Part shown: positions 54,184-64,000 of the stretch, one piece after another | Numbering within the stretch: the first letter of the stretch is position 1 | Layout of the letters: every line of letters begins with the position of its first letter | Assembly (NCBI RefSeq): GCF_013408925.1 | Contig: NZ_JACCAB010000001.1 | Span: 3,162,001 to 3,226,000 of the forward strand | Length of the DNA stretch: 64,000 nt | Reading direction: 5' to 3' | From: Pedococcus badiiscoriae | Lineage (GTDB): Bacteria; Actinomycetota; Actinomycetes; Actinomycetales; Dermatophilaceae | Notes under the pieces: model-generated | The model's input: the letters and a program-made list of their open reading frames with translations, nothing else | What the model was told of the DNA's origin: nothing | Databases searched by the model: none | Position numbers and translations under genes: made by a program

Positions 54184-55383
54184 GTGCGGTTCCTCCACTC
54201 CTCCGACTGGCACCTGGGGCGTTCGTTCCACCAGGTGGGGCTGCTCGACGCCCAGGCGCGTTTCGTCGACCACCTCGTCGAGACGGTGCGTTCAGAGGGG
54301 GTCGACGCCGTCCTGGTGTCCGGTGACGTCTACGACCGCGCGCTTCCCTCCCCCGACACCGTCGAGCTCCTGTCGACCGCCGTCACGCGGCTCATCGATG
54401 CGGGGGCCGCGGTGATCCTCTCGAGCGGCAACCACGACTCGGCCATCCGGCTCGGGTTCGCCAGTGAGCTGCTGTCCCGCGCCGGGCTGCACATCCGCAC
54501 CTCCGTCGACTCGATCGGGCTGCCGGTCGTCGTCGACGGCGTGGCCGTCTATCCCCTGCCCTACCTCGAGCCTGCCGTGGCCGCCGACCCGCTGGGCGCC
54601 ACGGAGCGGTCGCACGCCGGGGTGCTGCGTGCGGCGATGGCCAGGGTCGACGCGGACAGGGCGGCGCGGGGTGCACCGTCGGTGGTGATGGCTCACGCGT
54701 TCGTCACCGGCGGGGCCACCAGCGACTCCGAGCGCGACATCTCGGTCGGTGGGGTTTGCGCCGTCCACCCGGAGGTCTTCGGCGGCGCCGACTACGTGGC
54801 ACTCGGTCACCTGCACGGGCGTCAGCGGGTCAGCGAGGGCGCGCGCTACAGCGGGTCCCCGGTCCCGCTCTCCTTCAGCGAGGCCGGACACACCAAGGGT
54901 TCCTGGCTGGTGGACATCGAGGCGTCCGGGGACGGTGACACCGTGGTGCGGGTCGAGGCAGTCGACGCGCCGGTCGCACGCCCACTGGCCGTCCTGCGCG
55001 GCGACATCGACCTGCTGCTCACCGACCCTGCCCTGACCCCCGCCGAACGTGCCTGGTGCCAGGTGACGCTGACCGACCCCATCCGTCCCCTCGGGGCGAT
55101 GGAGCAGCTCAGGCGGCGTTTCCCCCACACGCTGGTGCTTCAGTTCGACCCCCAGGGGGCGCCGGTGCCCGTGCGCAGCTACGCGCAGCGCACCACAGCG
55201 GAGTCCGACCTCGACGTGTGCTGCTCGTTCCTCGGCCACGTGCGCAGCGGCCACGGACCGTCCGAGGAAGAGCAGTCGGTGCTGGCGGCCGCCGTCGAGG
55301 CCGTCCGCATCCAACGTGCCGGCGACGATGACGAGGGCCAGCTCCCGCTCTCCGTGAGCAGGCCGCAGCGAGGCGTGGCATGA
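54184..55383 (+). CDS. sbcD: Exonuclease subunit SbcD (Mre11-like)
   Basis: 399 residues. Metallophosphoesterase motifs are clear: SSDWHLG, SGDVYDRA, SSGNHDSA and LGHLHGRQ. With SbcC it opens DNA hairpins and processes double-strand ends. GTG start, leaderless behind the PafBC-type element. The stop overlaps the sbcC start as ATGA. Confidence 0.95.
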   Translation: MRFLHSSDWHLGRSFHQVGLLDAQARFVDHLVETVRSEGVDAVLVSGDVYDRALPSPDTVELLSTAVTRLIDAGAAVILSSGNHDSAIRLGFASELLSRAGLHIRTSVDSIGLPVVVDGVAVYPLPYLEPAVAADPLGATERSHAGVLRAAMARVDADRAARGAPSVVMAHAFVTGGATSDSERDISVGGVCAVHPEVFGGADYVALGHLHGRQRVSEGARYSGSPVPLSFSEAGHTKGSWLVDIEASGDGDTVVRVEAVDAPVARPLAVLRGDIDLLLTDPALTPAERAWCQVTLTDPIRPLGAMEQLRRRFPHTLVLQFDPQGAPVPVRSYAQRTTAESDLDVCCSFLGHVRSGHGPSEEEQSVLAAAVEAVRIQRAGDDDEGQLPLSVSRPQRGVA

Positions 55384-58300
55384 GGCTCCATCGACTCCAG
55401 GCGACCGCCTTCGGGCCCTTCGCCACGAAGGTGGAGGTCGACCTCGACGCCGTGTCGGCCGGGGGCCTCTTCCTGATCAGGGGCGCGACGGGGGCGGGCA
55501 AGACCAGCCTGCTCGACGCTGTCGCGTTCGCCCTGTATGCCGACGTCCCCGGCGCCCGCTCGAAGAAGCAGCTGCACAGCGACCACGCGGACCGCGGGGT
55601 CGTGCCCAGCGTGACGCTCGAGTTCACCGCCGGGGGGCGGCGCCTCAAGATCGAGCGTTCGCCGGAGTTCCGGCGTCCCAAGTCCCGGGGGAAGGGAGAG
55701 ACCACGGTGCAGGCCAAGGCTGTGCTGTGGGAACGCCGCGGCACCGACTGGGTTGCGCTCAGCACGCGTCACGACGAGATCGCGGACGTCGTCAAGGACG
55801 TCCTCGGCATGGGGCTCGAGCAGTTCAGCAAGGTCGTGCTGCTTCCCCAGGGAGACTTCGCCGCGTTCCTGCGAGCCACGCCGGAGGAACGCCGATCGTT
55901 GCTCGAGCGCCTCTTCGACGTCTCGTCCTTCGCCGGGATCGAGGACTGGTTCGCCGTGCAGCGCAAGGACTCCGCGGCCGCGGTCGCCGAGCACCGGGCC
56001 GCGCTGAACGCCGACCTCGCCGTGCTGGCGGACGTCCTGGCCGACGCACCGGCGATCGAGGCGGGCGCGCAGCACTGGTCCGAGCTGCCGGTGGACCAGC
56101 TCCCGGCCGCCCTCGAGGCAGCTCGGCAGGCACTCGACGAGGCGTCGACCGCCAGGCTGGCCGCGGTCGACGCCACCCGCTTGGCGGACGAGACGGCCGC
56201 CACCGCTCACGCCGTGGCCTCGGAGACCGTTGCCCGTCGTTCTCGCGGGCTTGCGGCGCGGGCCACCTTGGCTGCCCTCGCGGCGGAGGCCGAGCTGCGG
56301 GACGCCCACACTGCCAGGATCCAGCTCGCCGAGCGGGCCGCGACGGTTGCCGGCGACCTCAAGGCCCTCGACCGGGTGACCAGCGCGCTGGAGTCGGCCC
56401 GACGAGGCGTCGAGGCGACTCGCCCGGATGTGGCCCGGTGGGCGCTCGAGGGCAGGGGCGCCGAGGCGGTCCAGCAGGTCGTCGAGCGCCTGGAGGCCGG
56501 AACGCTTGTCCTGTCGACCGCACAGCGGGCGCAGCTGGCCCTGCACGAACGCGCACGGGCCCTCACCGGGCTCGAGCGCGACCTCACCACCACGACGGAG
56601 CGGGTCGAGCAGTCCACCCGGGCGGAGGCCGCGGCACGAGCCGAGCTGGTCGAGGCGACCTCCACCCTGGCCGCCGCCGAGCAGGGTGCGGCACGACTCG
56701 AGGGCGCCACGGCGCGGCTCGAGCGCGCCCGGGCGTTGCTCTTGGCGCGCCTCAGCCTCGACGAGGCCCTCGCGCGGCACCGGACCTGTCAGGCCCAGCT
56801 GGCCGAGCACCGCTCGACGGCGCAGGACCTGCGGGACGTCTACCAGGACCGCCGGCAGGCGCGCCTCGACGCCATGGCCGGCGAGCTGGCCAGCCGCCTC
56901 GAGCGGGGCCAGCCCTGCCCGGTCTGTGGGGCCAGTGAACATCCCCACCTCGCATCGTCCACCGATCTCGTGACGGCCGACCAGGTCTCCGAGGCGGAAG
57001 ACCAGTGGCAGCGCGCCGCGGCCCAGGTGGCGCAGACCGAACGCACCGAGGCAGCGATCGCGGCGACCGTGGTCCAGCTCCGCGAGCAGCTCGCGGACGA
57101 GTCCGGCGACCAGGCGCACCTCGAGGCGGCCGTCGCGCTGGCCCGACAGGAGCTCGACGACGCGTCGGCACTGGCCCAGTCCGTCGAGGGAGCCCGCACC
57201 CGGGTGGCGACCCTCGCGGAGTCCGTCGACGCCATAGCCACCACGCTCTCGGACGATCGCCAGAGGTGCTCGACCCTCACCTCGCGGATCGCAGACGCGA
57301 CCGCCGAGCTGGAGGCGGTGCGGGCGGCCCTCACCGAGGCACTGGACGAGCACGCCGCACACTGCCCGTGCGCCGAGGCCGGGGACCGACACTCGTCGGA
57401 CACGTCAGCCCTGCTGGATCCCGAGGCGCTGACCGCCACTGGCACCCATCACGCGAGGGCCGTCACGGCGGCCACCACGCACGCAGCCGCCGTCGAGGAG
57501 CTGCACCGGGCCGAGCGCGATGCCGACGGCGTCGCGTCGGCGACCGACGAGTCGTTCCGTGCTGCCGGGTTCTCCAGCGCCGACGAGGCGCGCGCCGGAC
57601 GGCTCCCGGAGGTGGAGGTTGTGCGGCTGCGCGAGGCCGTGGCCGCCTACGACGAAGCCGCCCTGGTGGCCCGCACCACGCTGGCCGACCCCGAGGTGGG
57701 CAAGGCCCTCGAGTCCGCCGAGGTCGACATCGCCGCCCTGGCCGTGGCGCGGGAGGCCGCGCACAGCGCCCACACGGCCGCCGTCGCCGCCGACACGTTG
57801 GTGCGCCGGACGATCGCCGGGCTCGACCGCGTGCGCGGCAGCATCAGCGACCTGTGCGGGCGGATCGTGAAGGCCGAGGCACACCACCAGGTGATCCGCG
57901 AGCTCGCCGACACCGTGGCTGGCACCAGCGCGAGCAACGAGCTGCGGATGCGCCTGTCCGCGTTCGTCCTGGCGGCTCGCTTGGAGAAGGTCGCGACGCT
58001 GGCGAACGAGCGGCTCGCGCACATGGGTGAGGGCCGCTACCAGCTTCGTCACACCGACGGGCTCGCGGCCCGTGGCGCCCGCAGTGGCCTCGGCCTGGAG
58101 GTGCTCGACTTGTGGACAGGTCAGGCGCGAGCGACCACCTCACTGTCCGGTGGTGAGTCGTTCATGGCCTCGCTCGCCCTCGCCCTGGGGCTGGCCGACG
58201 CCGTCCGCGAGGAGGCAGGTGGGTTCGACCTCCAGACACTCTTCGTCGACGAGGGGTTCGGCACCCTCGACGACGAGAGCCTCGAACAGGTGATGGCCGT

Positions 58301-58457
58301 GCTCGACGACCTGCGCGAGGGGGGCAGGGCCGTCGGGGTGGTCAGCCACGTCGCCGAGCTCCGCACCCGGATCACCAGCCAGGTCGTGGTCCGCAAGACC
58401 GAGCGCGGCTCGTCGGTGCAGGTGACCAGCACCGACGAGGCCGCGCCAGCCGCCTGA
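55380..58457 (+). CDS. sbcC: Exonuclease subunit SbcC (Rad50-like)
   Basis: 1025 residues. Walker A GATGAGKT at residues 35-42, Q-loop LLPQGDFAAFLRA, long coiled coils on both sides of a CPVC zinc hook near residues 512-515, signature LSGGESFMASLALALG and Walker B FVDEGFG. It is the ATPase that clamps DNA for SbcD. Coupled to sbcD by ATGA overlap. Ends in a strong bidirectional hairpin facing gcvP. Confidence 0.95.
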   Translation: MRLHRLQATAFGPFATKVEVDLDAVSAGGLFLIRGATGAGKTSLLDAVAFALYADVPGARSKKQLHSDHADRGVVPSVTLEFTAGGRRLKIERSPEFRRPKSRGKGETTVQAKAVLWERRGTDWVALSTRHDEIADVVKDVLGMGLEQFSKVVLLPQGDFAAFLRATPEERRSLLERLFDVSSFAGIEDWFAVQRKDSAAAVAEHRAALNADLAVLADVLADAPAIEAGAQHWSELPVDQLPAALEAARQALDEASTARLAAVDATRLADETAATAHAVASETVARRSRGLAARATLAALAAEAELRDAHTARIQLAERAATVAGDLKALDRVTSALESARRGVEATRPDVARWALEGRGAEAVQQVVERLEAGTLVLSTAQRAQLALHERARALTGLERDLTTTTERVEQSTRAEAAARAELVEATSTLAAAEQGAARLEGATARLERARALLLARLSLDEALARHRTCQAQLAEHRSTAQDLRDVYQDRRQARLDAMAGELASRLERGQPCPVCGASEHPHLASSTDLVTADQVSEAEDQWQRAAAQVAQTERTEAAIAATVVQLREQLADESGDQAHLEAAVALARQELDDASALAQSVEGARTRVATLAESVDAIATTLSDDRQRCSTLTSRIADATAELEAVRAALTEALDEHAAHCPCAEAGDRHSSDTSALLDPEALTATGTHHARAVTAATTHAAAVEELHRAERDADGVASATDESFRAAGFSSADEARAGRLPEVEVVRLREAVAAYDEAALVARTTLADPEVGKALESAEVDIAALAVAREAAHSAHTAAVAADTLVRRTIAGLDRVRGSISDLCGRIVKAEAHHQVIRELADTVAGTSASNELRMRLSAFVLAARLEKVATLANERLAHMGEGRYQLRHTDGLAARGARSGLGLEVLDLWTGQARATTSLSGGESFMASLALALGLADAVREEAGGFDLQTLFVDEGFGTLDDESLEQVMAVLDDLREGGRAVGVVSHVAELRTRITSQVVVRKTERGSSVQVTSTDEAAPAA

Positions 58458-58490
58458 CCGTCGCGCTCTGGCGGCCGGTCAGGCGGCTGG
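58446..58490. terminator. 14-bp hairpin between convergent sbcC and gcvP
   Basis: CCAGCCGCCTGACC (58446-58459) and its exact complement (58477-58490) flank a 17-base loop. The left arm includes the sbcC stop codon. It can terminate transcription from both sides. Confidence 0.7.
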
Positions 58491-58499
58491 TCGGACTGC

Positions 58500-61382
<2,883 letters not shown>

Positions 61383-61441
61383 GAGGCTCCTGAAGCTCGG
61401 TGTGCTCGGATCGCCTCCCCATCTGTCACGACGCCGAGCCG

Positions 61442-61556
61442 CTCCAGAGGTGCCTGTCCCACGCGGTCCTGGCGCCTGAGAGGTTCCGGGGAGTTTGCCC
61501 CTTCGGCGCCCCGCCGTGCGACCCGAAGGTGCACGCGGGGACTCTCCCGCGCGGGA
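61442..61556 (-). ncRNA. Glycine riboswitch (single aptamer) upstream of gcvP
   Basis: On the reverse strand the core GCCGAAGGGGCAA (61507-61495) is preceded by GGGAGAG (61548-61542) and followed by CTCTCAGGC (61482-61474), AGGACCGCG and a closing CTCTGGAG near 61442. These are the conserved elements of the glycine riboswitch, here as one aptamer. About 60 bases separate it from the gcvP start codon, room for an expression platform near the ribosome-binding site. Confidence 0.9.
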
Positions 61557-61570
61557 TGTTCAGCATGGCC

Positions 61571-61576
61571 AATCTA
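61571..61576 (-). promoter_or_regulatory. gcvP -10 box
   Basis: TAGATT on the reverse strand (61576-61571) would start transcription near 61564, just ahead of the riboswitch. No good -35 box is seen. Confidence 0.5.
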
Positions 61577-61582
61577 CAACAC

Positions 61583-61610
61583 TGCCGCCGTTCCCGAAGG
61601 AATGGCGGCA
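61583..61610 (-). terminator. 12-bp hairpin with CGAA-type loop after merR
   Basis: TGCCGCC plus GTTCC pairs with GGAAT plus GGCGGCA across a tetraloop, with one G-T pair. It lies between the merR stop and the gcvP promoter and probably ends the garA-ftsR-merR transcript. Confidence 0.7.
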
Positions 61611-61660
61611 GTGGTGGACGCTTCGCGTCGGGGTCGAACGGCCGGACTCGGCCGACGCTC

Positions 61661-62242
61661 TCAGGCCAGCCGGGCGGCGCGGCGCTCGCGCAGCTCGTCG
61701 CCGGGGTGCTCCGCCGGGGCCTCGTCGTCGGTGCGCTCGCTGGGCAGTGCGGCGAGCTCGCCCTCCACCTCGCGCCAGACCCGGCCGACGGCGATGCCGA
61801 AGACTCCCTGACCACCCTGGACGAGGTCGATGACCTCGTCGGCGGACGTGCACTCGTAGACCGAGGCGCCGTCGCTCATCAACGTGATCTGGGCCAGGTC
61901 CTCCACGCCACGCTCACGCAGGTGGGTGATCGCCACGCGGATCTGCTGGAGGGAGACCCCGGTGTCGAGCAGTCGCTTGACGACCTTGAGCACGAGGATG
62001 TCGCGGAAGCCGTAGAGCCGCTGGGTGCCGGAGCCGGTAGCCCCGCGCACCGACGGCTCGACCAGACCGGTGCGCGCCCAGTAGTCGAGCTGACGGTAGG
62101 TGATGCCGGCGGCCTTGCACGCGGTCGGACCGCGGTAGCCGATGTCGTCGCTCAGCTCGGGAAGGTCGTCCGTGAACAACAGCCCCTGTGCCGACGCGGG
62201 CACGCTTGTGTGGCCATGCTGAGCCTCGTTGCTCGTGTTCAC
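61661..62242 (-). CDS. MerR family transcriptional regulator (Rv1830-like)
   Basis: About 193 residues. A MerR winged helix (YRGPTACKAAGITYRQLDYWARTGLV) is followed by a dimerisation helix and an acidic tail. In mycobacteria the homologue occupies the same position before gcvB. AGGAGG at 62256-62251 is 8 bases from GTG 62242; the in-frame GTG at 62251 overlaps that site. The function is not settled. Confidence 0.92.
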   Translation of the reverse strand: MNTSNEAQHGHTSVPASAQGLLFTDDLPELSDDIGYRGPTACKAAGITYRQLDYWARTGLVEPSVRGATGSGTQRLYGFRDILVLKVVKRLLDTGVSLQQIRVAITHLRERGVEDLAQITLMSDGASVYECTSADEVIDLVQGGQGVFGIAVGRVWREVEGELAALPSERTDDEAPAEHPGDELRERRAARLA

Positions 62243-62295
62243 AGCACTCACCTCCTGGAACGTTCTGCTGGTTACGCGGTGGGCAATGCCGACGC

Positions 62296-62362
62296 GGTGT
62301 AGTTACACCCATCGCATTACGGGTCTGTGCCGAAGGTAAGGCCGCACGGAACCAAAGGTCAA
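62296..62362 (-). promoter_or_regulatory. Candidate merR promoter and palindrome
   Basis: On the reverse strand TTGACC (62362-62357) and TTACCT (62339-62334) are 17 bases apart. Downstream, GGTGTA-GT-TACACC (62296-62309) is a perfect 6-bp inverted repeat, a plausible site for the MerR protein itself. Confidence 0.4.
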
Positions 62363-62463
62363 CAACCACTCGACCTTCGCCCTTCGGCGTGTCGCGGCCG
62401 GACGGCATACTCTCGATGTTCAGTTGAGAGTGACGGTTGGGAGCACGAAACCGCGGATCGCGG

Positions 62464-62961
62464 TCAGCCAGTTGTCCCGGTTTCGTCCGGTTTGGTCTCG
62501 AAGTCCTCCGCCGAGACGTGGTCCAGGAACTCGCGGAACCGCTCGACCTCGTCGTCCTTGTCCTCCTCGCCGGACATCGCCACGCCGGCCTCCTCGAGCA
62601 ACGCCTCCCCCGCGACGATCGTGGTGCCGGTGCGCAGGGCCAGGGCGATGGCGTCGGAGGACCGTGACGAGATCTCCGTCGTCCCGTCGAGGATGAGCGC
62701 GGCGTGGAAGACCCCGTCCCGGAGCTCGACGATGCGCACCTCGGTCAGCCGGTGCCCCAGCCCCTCGATGACGTTCTTCATCAGGTCGTGGGTGAGGGGT
62801 CGCGGCGGCTCGATGCCCTGCTGGGCGTAGGCGATGGCCGTCGCCTCGGCCGCGCCGATCCAGATCGGCAGGTAGCGGTCACCGTCGCGCTCCCGCAGCA
62901 GCACGATGGGGTGGTTGGTGGGCATCTCCACCCGGACTCCGAGGACCTCGAGGACCTTCAC
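62464..62961 (-). CDS. Bifunctional nuclease family protein (DUF151)
   Basis: 165 residues. VLEVLGVRVEMPTNHPIVLL, LPIWIGAAEATAIAYAQQG and RSSDAIALALRTG are family signatures. Plant and bacterial members degrade DNA and RNA. GTG start. It follows ftsR by 19 bases and matches Rv1829 in the conserved order. Confidence 0.92.
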   Translation of the reverse strand: MKVLEVLGVRVEMPTNHPIVLLRERDGDRYLPIWIGAAEATAIAYAQQGIEPPRPLTHDLMKNVIEGLGHRLTEVRIVELRDGVFHAALILDGTTEISSRSSDAIALALRTGTTIVAGEALLEEAGVAMSGEEDKDDEVERFREFLDHVSAEDFETKPDETGTTG

Positions 62962-62980
62962 CGTTCCACCTTAACCCGCT

Positions 62981-63709
62981 TCAGCCGCGCTGGAGCCCGT
63001 CCCTCACGAGAGCGGCGTGCAGGGCGATGCACAACCGGAGGACCTCACCCGTCGGATCGGTCCGCGGTCCCCCGCGGGCCGACTTCGCGGTGGTCGAGCG
63101 GTGCGGCGTCACCACCTGCTGGACCAGGCCGATCTCACGGTCGGCGGCGGTGCGGAAGGGCCGCAGGTGCCGCGGTTCGAGCCCGTATGCCGCCAGCGCG
63201 GCGACCGTGTGCGCGACCGTGAGCGCCGCGTCACCGAAGTGCCCGGTCGCGTCGGGATGGACCAGGCCGTAGTTCTCCAGGGCGTCTACGGTGTCGGCGT
63301 CGAGCCCGGACGAGGTGGCCAGCTCTGTCCTGGTGAGCCGCAGGGATCCCCCCGCCGTCAGCGCGGCGGCGCTGGGGACGTCGGGATCGGGGACCGGGGT
63401 CGGCACGGTCGGGCGCGGCATCCCTGCGTCGGTACGTTCGGGGGTCAGGCCCCGGTCCATGGCGTCCAGCGCGGAGGCGATCACCTTGAGCGGCCAGAAG
63501 TGGTCGCGCTGCGCGGTGAGGATGTAGCGCAGGCGCTCGACGTCGTGCGCCGCGTACGTGCGGTAGCCCGAAGCCGTGCGGGCCGGCGTGACCAGCCCCT
63601 CGGCCTCGAGGAAGCGGATCTTGGAGATCGTGACGTCGGGGAAGTCCTGCTTGAGGGCAGCCAGGACCGCGCCGATCGTCATGGACTGTCGCGCCGTACG
63701 GGCACTCAC
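62981..63709 (-). CDS. ftsR: MerR family regulator FtsR
   Basis: 242 residues. MTIGAVLAALKQDFPDVTIS and KIRFLEAEGLVTPARTASGYR form the MerR-type DNA-binding region; a long C-terminal domain follows. The orthologue in Corynebacterium (Cg1631, FtsR) activates ftsZ. It sits directly after garA (odhI), exactly as in corynebacteria and mycobacteria. GTG start 8 bases after the garA stop. Confidence 0.92.
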   Translation of the reverse strand: MSARTARQSMTIGAVLAALKQDFPDVTISKIRFLEAEGLVTPARTASGYRTYAAHDVERLRYILTAQRDHFWPLKVIASALDAMDRGLTPERTDAGMPRPTVPTPVPDPDVPSAAALTAGGSLRLTRTELATSSGLDADTVDALENYGLVHPDATGHFGDAALTVAHTVAALAAYGLEPRHLRPFRTAADREIGLVQQVVTPHRSTTAKSARGGPRTDPTGEVLRLCIALHAALVRDGLQRG

Positions 63710-63717
63710 CAGGTGCT

Positions 63718-64000
63718 TCAGGCCTTGCCGGCGTAGAACACGAGGCGGAACTTGCCGATCTGGACCTCGTCACCCGTCTGCAGCGTGGCCTGGTCGATCC
63801 GCTCGCGGTTGACGTAGGTGCCGTTGAGCGAGCCCACGTCGCGCACCACGAACGTGTTGCCCTCGCGGCGGAAGTTGGCGTGCTTGCGTGAGACCGTGAC
63901 GTCGTCGAGGAAGATGTCGCTGTCAGGGTGTCGCCCCGAGTTGACCTCGTCGTCGTCGAGGAGGAACCGGGCGCCGGTGTTGGGGCCCCGCAGGACGACC
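63718..64000 (-). CDS. garA: GarA/OdhI FHA-domain regulator (N-terminus outside window)
   Basis: The reverse-strand frame is open to the window edge; 94 residues of the C-terminal FHA domain are visible, ending FRLVFYAGKA. Phosphopeptide-binding elements are NSGRHPDSD, VTVSRKHANF and GSLNGTYVN. GarA/OdhI inhibits 2-oxoglutarate dehydrogenase and glutamate dehydrogenase until phosphorylated by PknB or PknG on its N-terminal ETTS motif, which is not in the window. Confidence 0.95.
   Translation of the reverse strand, partial: VVLRGPNTGARFLLDDDEVNSGRHPDSDIFLDDVTVSRKHANFRREGNTFVVRDVGSLNGTYVNRERIDQATLQTGDEVQIGKFRLVFYAGKA

Overview
The window is high-GC, gene-dense chromosomal DNA from an actinobacterium. 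The Pup-proteasome locus, RbpA, GarA, a mycobacterial-type lnt/ppm pair and PafBC all point to Actinomycetota, and a Micrococcales member of the Intrasporangiaceae type is the best guess (inference; no 16S gene is present). GC is roughly 70%. I see no rRNA, tRNA, CRISPR array or complete insertion sequence.

Layout. 1-13.3 kb is the Pup-proteasome locus: the end of dop, then pup-prcB-prcA, pafA, two FKBP isomerases, a DUF3866 gene and pafB-pafC. It is interrupted by a reverse-strand operon encoding two paralogous coiled-coil proteins (one with a DivIVA-like N-terminus), an NAD-dependent epimerase and a 1-Cys peroxiredoxin. 13.3-18.6 kb carries a small membrane protein, tatA, tatC, a diacylglycerol-kinase-like gene and a HelY-type helicase. 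18.6-22.3 kb holds a 13E12/DUF222 HNH protein in a looser region, a 5'-3' exonuclease, an Lrp/AsnC regulator and ybaK. 22.3-30.1 kb is a lysine-degradation region: bioY, kamA, kdd, an amidohydrolase, kamD-kamE and kal. 30.1-33.9 kb holds an orphan promoter with structured non-coding sequence, then lnt-ppm-fxsA and rbpA, the last with a SigR-type promoter.

34-45 kb is accessory: two MFS transporters, a VanY-type peptidase, a GNAT acetyltransferase, a cation/proton antiporter, an AraC-VOC-UvrA-like set, a TetR regulator with three palindromic operators facing its MFS partner, and an aldo/keto reductase. 45.3-48.3 kb has a YciO-type gene facing the threonine-degradation pair tdh-kbl. 48.3-54 kb has small metabolic genes, a RES-domain toxin-antitoxin pair and a glutamate-cysteine-ligase-like gene. 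54.2-58.5 kb is sbcD-sbcC behind a near-consensus PafBC promoter. The end, on the reverse strand, is garA-ftsR-bifunctional nuclease-merR-gcvP, the same order as mycobacterial Rv1827-Rv1832, with a glycine riboswitch before gcvP.

Themes. Protein turnover and DNA damage are linked: pafBC lies in the proteasome locus and sbcDC carries a matching promoter. Amino-acid catabolism is rich (lysine, threonine, glycine). Many genes appear leaderless, with a TAnnnT box 6-7 bases before the start codon; this pattern decided several start calls. A heptamer, GTATGCC/GGCATAC, occurs far more often than base composition predicts, on both strands and in different reading frames.
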